Positions 14,782 to 19,833 of a stretch of 19,833 nt of DNA are shown here, piece after piece. Under the pieces are notes generated by a model. That model was not told where the DNA came from. It saw only the letters and a program-made list of their open reading frames with translations, and searched no databases. The translations under genes were made by a program, and so were the position numbers. Within the stretch, counting starts at the first letter, position 1. Each line of letters starts with the position of its first letter. Source of the stretch: Opitutales bacterium (lineage in GTDB: Bacteria > Verrucomicrobiota > Verrucomicrobiia > Opitutales > Opitutaceae); NCBI GenBank assembly GCA_021772595.1, contig JAJFLS010000171.1, forward strand, positions 1-19,833, written 5' to 3'.

Positions 14782-16968
14782 ATGGCTGACACGTATATTT
14801 CTGATGAATGGCTGAAGCCGCTGGGGGAGGCTTTCCGCAAGGCGCAGAAAAACGATGCGGATTGGGCGGGAGAGATGAGCGATTGTTTTGGCGATCCAAA
14901 GGCTTTGCTGGAATGCTACCTGGAGCCGAACTGCCGTTATCAAGATCACGTCGGCAATACGGGGAAGACCTCTTGCGGCGCTTTTGATGCGATCAATCTG
15001 TTCATGGGAGACGGGGTGGATCCCTCCATTAAGGGCGGAAATCAAATGCTGATTCTGGGAGATTCGGGAATGGGTAAGACTTCCCTACTGATGGTTCTGA
15101 AAGCGGCAGAGGCGTTGGAGTATCGACCTGCGGATTACCGGTGTGAACTGATAAAGCTCGGCGAGGACGCTCTGGATCGGATAGCGGAGATTTCGGATCC
15201 GTCTAAGACGGCGCTTTTGCTGGACGCTTTGGACGAGGACCCGACTTCGGCGAACGGCGAGCGCCAGCGGCTATTGGATGTTCTGGCGGCGAGCCAAGGA
15301 TTTTGGCGGGTATTCGTCTCGTGCCACAACCGGTACTTTTTCCAGAACGTGAGCAGCCAAGACGAGGGCGACAAGTCCGGAAGAGTCGGAGACTTCGATT
15401 GTCCGATGATGGTTCTGTTGGGTTTCGACGATGAACAGGTCGAGGCGTATCTGGATAAACGATATCCGAAACAATGGCGGCAGAAAATCGTTAAACATAG
15501 CGAGCGCGAGGCCGCCTTCGAACGCGTGGCGACGATGGGGAATCTCAAGTATCGCCCGCAAATTCTGTCGATGATCGGATTCTTGCTGAATCATGACGAA
15601 CCCGTTACCGAGGAATATAGCCTATTGGAGGCGGTAACTATTCAATGGCTCATCAGGGAGAACGAAGCGCACGAGCATCGCGAATTGGTGAATGTGTCGA
15701 TCGAGTCGCTTTACGACGCGGCGAAACGCATCGCGATCGCGATGGCCGAGGAAGGGATTCATGCCGCGCCCGAAGAGCGCGTGCTGAACTGGATACAATC
15801 GGATGAGGAGAACGTTCAGCTTCAGTCCGTGACCTTTTCGCCGGACTCACTGCTACTTCAATGCCAGGGGGAAGACGGTCGGCGCTCGTATCGATTTTCG
15901 CACCCGACGATTTTGGAGTTTTTCGCGGCGCAGAGCGTGCTGGATTCGAGCGGCGAGGAGGAGATCGTCGTTCCGAAGTTCGCGCCGAACAGAATGATCG
16001 ACTACATCGTCAAGGGCCGGAGCGAGAGCGAGGAACATCGGGAGAAGAAGCTGATCCTGCGCGACTTGAAGCTGGCGACTTTCGGTTTCGAAGCCGCGGA
16101 CCTGAAAGGCGCCATTATTGAAGGGGCGGACTTGCGTAACGCGAATTTCGAGAACGCGGATTTGAGGGACGTCAATTTCACTCATTGCCGACTGGACGGG
16201 GCGAAATTCGATCAAGCCAATACGGAGGGCGCCGCTCCGGATATGCCGACCGAGGGACTACCGGTTTCATTCGAGATCGACGAGGGCGTGTTTTTGGAAA
16301 TGCTCTGGGTGGAGCCGGGGTCGTTCAATATAGGGAATCGAGACACGCCCGTGCTGATCGAGATTGAGGAAGGGTTTTGGCTGGGGAAAGATCCGGTCAC
16401 TCAGCGACAGTATGAAGCGATCATGGGATCGAATCCGAGCCACTTCGCGACGGGGGATTTGGACTTGCCGGTCGAGCAGGTTTCCTGGCAAGACGCTCAA
16501 GAATTTTGCGAGGAGCTGACCCAGCTGATTCCGGAGGATCTCGAAGAGCCATTTGAATTCCGTCTGCCGAAGGAGTCGGAGTGGACCCATGCCTGCCGGG
16601 CTGGAAATGCGACGGTTTACGGGTTCGGCGACAACGAGCGCGAGTTTGGGCAATTCGGATGGTATTCAGGAAACAGTGACAACCGAACGCATACATCGGG
16701 AGAAAAGAGACCAAACATTTGGGGGTTCCACGACATGCATGGAAACGTCTGGGAGTGGTGTTTCGATCGAGACGACGCTTTTTCGATGCGAGTGATTTCG
16801 GATCTGAAAGGCGACGAAGGCGAGGGGGTCCGAGCCGTTCGCGGCGGGAGCTGGAGCAGTCTCGTGTACGCTTGTCGGACGGCCAACCGGAACTGGTACG
16901 CCCCTCACGAAACCGCCAGCAATATTGGCTTTCGAGTGGCCTTGGTTCGGTCCAGCCCGAGGAAATAG
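14782..16968 (+). CDS. NACHT (STAND) ATPase - pentapeptide repeat - FGE-sulfatase-fold fusion protein
   Basis: A 728-residue protein. A short N-terminal region (1-85) precedes a NACHT domain: Walker A GDSGMGKT (93-100), Walker B LLLDALDED (145-153), RVFVSCHNRYFF as sensor segment, and YRFSHPTILEFFAA (370-383), the usual end of the NACHT module. Residues about 440-483 are pentapeptide repeats (A-D/N-L/F-x-x). From about 505 to 725 lies an FGE-sulfatase/C-type-lectin-like domain: MLWVEPGSFNIG, KDPVTQRQYEAIMGSNPSHF, PVEQVSWQDAQEFC, FRLPKESEW, MHGNVWEWC, RAVRGGSW and NIGFRVA. The catalytic cysteine pair of true formylglycine-generating enzymes is not preserved, so this end probably binds a ligand. 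NACHT proteins of this build are thought to be signal-triggered switches in conflict with phage or in cell death. No separate effector gene sits beside it. The only Shine-Dalgarno-like sequence (AAGG) is too close to the ATG. Confidence 0.9.
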   Translation: MADTYISDEWLKPLGEAFRKAQKNDADWAGEMSDCFGDPKALLECYLEPNCRYQDHVGNTGKTSCGAFDAINLFMGDGVDPSIKGGNQMLILGDSGMGKTSLLMVLKAAEALEYRPADYRCELIKLGEDALDRIAEISDPSKTALLLDALDEDPTSANGERQRLLDVLAASQGFWRVFVSCHNRYFFQNVSSQDEGDKSGRVGDFDCPMMVLLGFDDEQVEAYLDKRYPKQWRQKIVKHSEREAAFERVATMGNLKYRPQILSMIGFLLNHDEPVTEEYSLLEAVTIQWLIRENEAHEHRELVNVSIESLYDAAKRIAIAMAEEGIHAAPEERVLNWIQSDEENVQLQSVTFSPDSLLLQCQGEDGRRSYRFSHPTILEFFAAQSVLDSSGEEEIVVPKFAPNRMIDYIVKGRSESEEHREKKLILRDLKLATFGFEAADLKGAIIEGADLRNANFENADLRDVNFTHCRLDGAKFDQANTEGAAPDMPTEGLPVSFEIDEGVFLEMLWVEPGSFNIGNRDTPVLIEIEEGFWLGKDPVTQRQYEAIMGSNPSHFATGDLDLPVEQVSWQDAQEFCEELTQLIPEDLEEPFEFRLPKESEWTHACRAGNATVYGFGDNEREFGQFGWYSGNSDNRTHTSGEKRPNIWGFHDMHGNVWEWCFDRDDAFSMRVISDLKGDEGEGVRAVRGGSWSSLVYACRTANRNWYAPHETASNIGFRVALVRSSPRK

Positions 16969-17064
16969 AGCGCGGCTGGGGGACGAGCGGCGCGACCGCG
17001 GAAGGCTAGTGGAAATCCCAGAGGGCGTTTCCAGAAGCTGATTGAGATCAAATTCCGATGAATA

Positions 17065-17080
17065 ATGACAGTTTTGTCAT
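17065..17080. promoter_or_regulatory. possible operator palindrome upstream of the chemoreceptor gene
   Basis: ATGACA (17065-17070) and TGTCAT (17075-17080) form a perfect 6-bp inverted repeat around GTTT, a size common for dimeric repressors. It lies 113 bases before the chemoreceptor start and 43 bases upstream of a TATAAT. Confidence 0.3.
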
Positions 17081-17122
17081 CATTTGTCTTAAGGTTCGTT
17101 CTACCTGCACGTTTATAAGTCT

Positions 17123-17128
17123 TATAAT
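17123..17128 (+). promoter_or_regulatory. possible -10 box for the chemoreceptor gene
   Basis: A perfect TATAAT lies 65 bases before the chemoreceptor ATG, in a stretch poorer in GC than its surroundings. No good -35 hexamer is seen 16-18 bases upstream (17099-17106 reads TTCTACCT), so it may need an activator or may be chance. The rest of 16969-17192 shows a GC-rich run just after the preceding stop and no gene. Confidence 0.3.
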
Positions 17129-17192
17129 ACCCTACGAAAAGGCTGCGAGCTGCAGATCCTGATCCCATACTCTAAAGAACAAAATCTCTCAC

Positions 17193-19172
17193 ATGAACTT
17201 AAAAAACCTGAAACTCGGAACCAAACTGTATCTCGGATTCGGCGCAATGGCGTTGATCCTCGCGGTTGGAATCGGAATGACAATCGTCCAAACGAAACGC
17301 GCAACGGCAGTCACCGATCGTGTAATGGAGCTGAGAATGCCCACTTCCCAATCGAGCCTTTCGATGCTGAACGGGGTCAACCACTCGCTCGCGGCCCTGC
17401 GCGGCTGGATGCTGCTGGGGAAAGACAAGTTCAAAGACGAGCGCGCCGTCGCCTGGAACGATGAGATTGGACCGGCTTTGGAGAAGCTGGACGCGTTTTC
17501 AAAGAATTGGACGAATCCGCAAAACCTGGACCGACTCGAAGTCATCCGGGCAAAGCTGGACGAATTCGAAGCCTACCAGAAAGAGATCGAAGACATCGCC
17601 CAAACGATTGAGAACGTTCCTTCGATCAAGACCCTCTTCGAAGACGCCGCGCCGCAAGCGGGAATAATGGCGTCGAAAATCACCGAGATCATCGACCTAG
17701 AATTCAAGGAAGCCGGGACTGAAGAACGGAAAGAGCTTCTAGGAATGATGGCCGACGTGCGAGGCACCACTGGGCTGGCGCTGGCGAACATTCGGGCCTT
17801 CCTCCTTTCAGGAGATCAGGTGTTCAGAGAGAAGTTCGACGGATTTTGGGCGAAGAACACGAGGCGCTTTGGCGATCTGCGAGAGAACTCCCATCTGCTG
17901 ACGACGGAGCAGAAAGCAGCGTTCACCGCCTTCAGCAATGCCCGGAATCTTTTCGATCCTGTGCCCCAGGAGATGTTCGATTCGCGTGCTGGGGAAGATT
18001 GGAATTTGGCTAACTACTGGCTGGGAACGAAAGCGGCCCCAACGGCGTTCGCGATCAAGGAACAGCTCGACGCGATGGCCGAGAATCAGAAACAGCTCCT
18101 TGCTGGAGATATTGAACTAGCCAACCAGCTAAAGGCTCAATTGCAGCGTGCCGAGCTGGGCATTCTTGCCGTCGGTCTAGTGCTGGCGGGAGTCGTGGGA
18201 TTTTTCATCACACGTTCGATTACTCGTCCGATCTCAAATTCGATCAACGCGTTGAGAGAAAGCGCGCTGAGCATGTCAACTTCGTCCGACCAGATTTCAA
18301 AAAGCGGCGTTACGCTTGCCGAGTCGGCGAGCGAGCAGGCGTCGTCTCTCGAAGAGACGAGCAGCTCGCTGGAAGAGATCGCCAGCATGACGCAGCGCAA
18401 TCGGGAGAACTCCGAGCGAGCGAATGAGCTGACATCGAATACGCGAAAGGAAGTCGAAACTGGCGCGAAGCAGATGGAAGAAATGGCGAAGGCTATGGAC
18501 GATATCAAGGAGTCAGGCGACAACGTGGCTATCATCATCAAGACCATCGACGACATCGCGTTCCAGACGAATATCTTGGCGCTGAACGCGGCAGTCGAGG
18601 CAGCTCGAGCCGGAGAGGCTGGTCAAGGATTCGCCGTAGTTGCGGATGAAGTACGCAATCTCGCCCAGCGAAGCGCCCAGGCGGCCAAGGAGACTGCCGA
18701 TAAAATTCAAGATTCGATCACGAAGAGCGATCAAGGCGTGGAGATTTGCTCAAAGGTGGATGAAGCGTTGAAAGGCATGACGGAGAGCGTCAAGTCGATC
18801 GACCATCTCGTAGCCGAGATCATGACCGCATCCTCGGAGCAGACACAGGGTATCGATCAGATCAATACAGCGGTTTCGGAATTGGACAAGGTCACGCAAA
18901 GCAATGCGGCGACTTCGGAAGAATGCTCGACTGCGACGATCGAAGTTTCCCATCAGGCTCAAGTAGTGATGAACCACGTGGACGGTCTCGAGAAGTTGAT
19001 CCGAGGAGATTCGTCGCCGGCGGGAGGGAACGGCTCTGCTAGAAGAGCTGCCAAATCCCAAGCTCCGGAGCGGAAGCAGGCGACGCCTCAGTCGAGTTTC
19101 GATGATTTCGAGCGGGTCGAAGAGGCTCCAGAAAACAATTTTGCCGATTGCGATAAGCAGTTCTTCAACTAG
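17193..19172 (+). CDS. methyl-accepting chemotaxis protein with helical bimodular-like sensor
   Basis: A 659-residue chemoreceptor. TM1 is about 13-33 and TM2 about 322-340, enclosing a roughly 290-residue all-helical periplasmic region. That region carries two related segments, AALRGWMLLGKDKF (67-80) and ANIRAFLLSGDQVF (198-211), suggesting two stacked helical bundles as in HBM sensors. After TM2, RSITRPI leads within about 25 residues into the signalling helices with EQASSLEETSSSLEE. The usual second HAMP helix with its DEIG motif is not seen, a pattern known in one class of receptors. The conserved hairpin tip (about 452-492, with ILALNAAVEAARAGE) would bind CheA and CheW. No CheR-binding pentapeptide ends the protein. 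The ligand is unknown and no chemotaxis genes adjoin it. Confidence 0.93.
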   Translation: MNLKNLKLGTKLYLGFGAMALILAVGIGMTIVQTKRATAVTDRVMELRMPTSQSSLSMLNGVNHSLAALRGWMLLGKDKFKDERAVAWNDEIGPALEKLDAFSKNWTNPQNLDRLEVIRAKLDEFEAYQKEIEDIAQTIENVPSIKTLFEDAAPQAGIMASKITEIIDLEFKEAGTEERKELLGMMADVRGTTGLALANIRAFLLSGDQVFREKFDGFWAKNTRRFGDLRENSHLLTTEQKAAFTAFSNARNLFDPVPQEMFDSRAGEDWNLANYWLGTKAAPTAFAIKEQLDAMAENQKQLLAGDIELANQLKAQLQRAELGILAVGLVLAGVVGFFITRSITRPISNSINALRESALSMSTSSDQISKSGVTLAESASEQASSLEETSSSLEEIASMTQRNRENSERANELTSNTRKEVETGAKQMEEMAKAMDDIKESGDNVAIIIKTIDDIAFQTNILALNAAVEAARAGEAGQGFAVVADEVRNLAQRSAQAAKETADKIQDSITKSDQGVEICSKVDEALKGMTESVKSIDHLVAEIMTASSEQTQGIDQINTAVSELDKVTQSNAATSEECSTATIEVSHQAQVVMNHVDGLEKLIRGDSSPAGGNGSARRAAKSQAPERKQATPQSSFDDFERVEEAPENNFADCDKQFFN

Positions 19173-19243
19173 CCCTGTCTGGCGCTCCTACTGCCCCTGG
19201 AGCGCTGTCCGGGCTCTCCATATTCATTCGACAGCTTTTTTTT
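19171..19243 (+). terminator. likely terminator region after the chemoreceptor gene
   Basis: GCGCTCC (19182-19188) pairs with GGAGCGC (19199-19205), extended by AGCCC (19171-19175) with GGGCT (19211-19215). A run of eight T follows at 19236-19243, itself part of a second weak hairpin with CAGC and GCTG ends. The T-run is about 20 bases from the main stem, so it is not a textbook terminator. Confidence 0.4.
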
Positions 19244-19347
19244 CGTGAAAAATGCTGCGACGGTAGCGATAAAGAAGCGGTGGAATACGTTTCAAGCTAC
19301 TATATGGAGAAGGAATCGGAACGAGCCGATCGCCCTGGGGAACGATC

Positions 19348-19833
19348 ATGAGGGGCCTAATCGCAGGAATCGCTTTCAGCCTCGGGCTATTCGCGCAGGC
19401 GGACGATCGTTATCTGGGCGTGCCCCGGGCCGAGATAGTGCAGGTGATGGACTTGGGCTACAATCTGGATCCAAAGGTGGTCGACCTGATCGAAGCGATG
19501 ATTCGCGACTATCCGGAGTCGCCGATGGGGATTTGCATGAAAGCCGCGCGGCTCTTTCGGCTAGATGATTACGCGGAGGGAAGCGACGACGCGCTGGCAG
19601 AGGCGTTCAAGAAGGCGTCCAAGGAGGCGATTGCCGAGTCGAAAGAATTCTACGATTCGCATCCGGACGACCCGGAGGCGCGGTATGCGTTGGCTATGTG
19701 CGAGCTAAATCTGGCGCGCTATAACATCGATCACGGACGCTGGGTCAGCGGTTTTTTCAAGGCGCGTTCGGGGATTGGCCATCTCAATGGTATTCTGAAA
19801 GAGCATCCAGATTTTCATGACGCGAAGATGCCG
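19348..19833 (+). CDS. secreted TPR-like protein (3' truncated by window)
   Basis: The frame is open for 162 codons to the right edge. It starts MRGLIAGIAFSLGLFAQA, a good signal peptide cut after AQA (residue 18). The mature part is alpha-helical with TPR-like spacing: DLIEAMIRDYPESPMGICMKAARLF, then SKEFYDSHPDDPEARYALAMCELNLAR, then GHLNGILKEHPDFHDAKMP, each with the H/Y-P-x-x-P/A turn that ends TPR helices. Such proteins usually act as periplasmic or outer-membrane scaffolds. Function and partner cannot be read from the piece seen. Confidence 0.75.
   Translation, partial: MRGLIAGIAFSLGLFAQADDRYLGVPRAEIVQVMDLGYNLDPKVVDLIEAMIRDYPESPMGICMKAARLFRLDDYAEGSDDALAEAFKKASKEAIAESKEFYDSHPDDPEARYALAMCELNLARYNIDHGRWVSGFFKARSGIGHLNGILKEHPDFHDAKMP

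Noticed and set aside
14574..14789. 71-codon ORF ahead of the NACHT gene
   Set aside because: Begins inside the REP-like pair and has no motif; overlaps the NACHT start in another frame.
16969..17060. template repeat for a DGR directly after the NACHT-FGE gene
   Set aside because: Compared by eye with 16840-16935; no second copy is present here or elsewhere in the window.
19245..19568. 107-codon ORF at the right end
   Set aside because: Out of frame with the signal-peptide TPR-like gene at 19348, which has better protein character and runs off the window.

Overview
The window comes from a bacterial chromosome of moderate GC. Coding regions look roughly 55-58 % GC by eye, and some inserts are AT-richer. 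A secreted PQQ-type beta-propeller protein, a NACHT/pentapeptide/FGE-fold fusion, long glycosyltransferase operons and abundant intergenic palindromes would suit Verrucomicrobiota (perhaps Opitutales/Puniceicoccales) or a relative. This is inference from gene style; no taxonomic marker gene is present.

Region 1 (1-11420, all + strand, little spacing, several overlaps) looks like the downstream part of a specialised-metabolite operon. In order it encodes: the C-terminal part of a HemN/HemW-like radical SAM protein; a chorismate-lyase (UbiC)-like protein that keeps the key Arg and Glu; a flavin-dependent halogenase-like oxidoreductase with a WxWxIP motif; a GT4 glycosyltransferase; a hotdog 4HBT-type thioesterase; a half-size EamA-like membrane protein; a PaaK-like AMP-forming CoA ligase; a GNAT acetyltransferase; and a LolD-like ABC ATPase with a 1100-residue, ten-TM FtsX/YbbP-like permease. 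The simplest model is this: chorismate gives a hydroxybenzoate starter, which is activated by the ligase, tailored by the flavoenzyme, radical SAM protein and glycosyltransferase, released by the thioesterase, and moved by the ABC pair. This recalls aryl-polyene, xanthomonadin or flexirubin-type lipids. No ketosynthase or ACP is in the window, so the model depends on what lies upstream of base 1.

Region 2 (11421-14467) is accessory. It holds an AT-richer single-HKD phospholipase-D-fold protein with a C-terminal four-cysteine knuckle, an unrecognised secreted protein, and, on the minus strand, a secreted PQQ-like beta-propeller with an inserted coiled coil.

Region 3 (14468-16968) has a REP-like inverted pair followed by a single 728-residue protein that fuses a NACHT/STAND ATPase, pentapeptide repeats and a C-terminal FGE-sulfatase (C-type-lectin-fold) domain. 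This is a signal-sensing NTPase of biological-conflict type. Its extreme C-terminus resembles the variable region of diversity-generating-retroelement targets, although no reverse transcriptase or template repeat is present here.

Region 4 (16969-19833) holds a methyl-accepting chemotaxis protein with a two-part helical periplasmic sensor and an apparently minimal HAMP segment, then the start of a secreted TPR-like protein that runs off the end.

The intergenic spaces are rich in structure. There are two REP-like inverted pairs with GTAG heads, a family of Gly-free short-period repeats headed TTGCCCGC/GCCCACGA (one copy a 98-bp element with perfect 13-bp terminal inverted repeats), and an 18-bp-stem hairpin exactly between the ABC ATPase and its permease.
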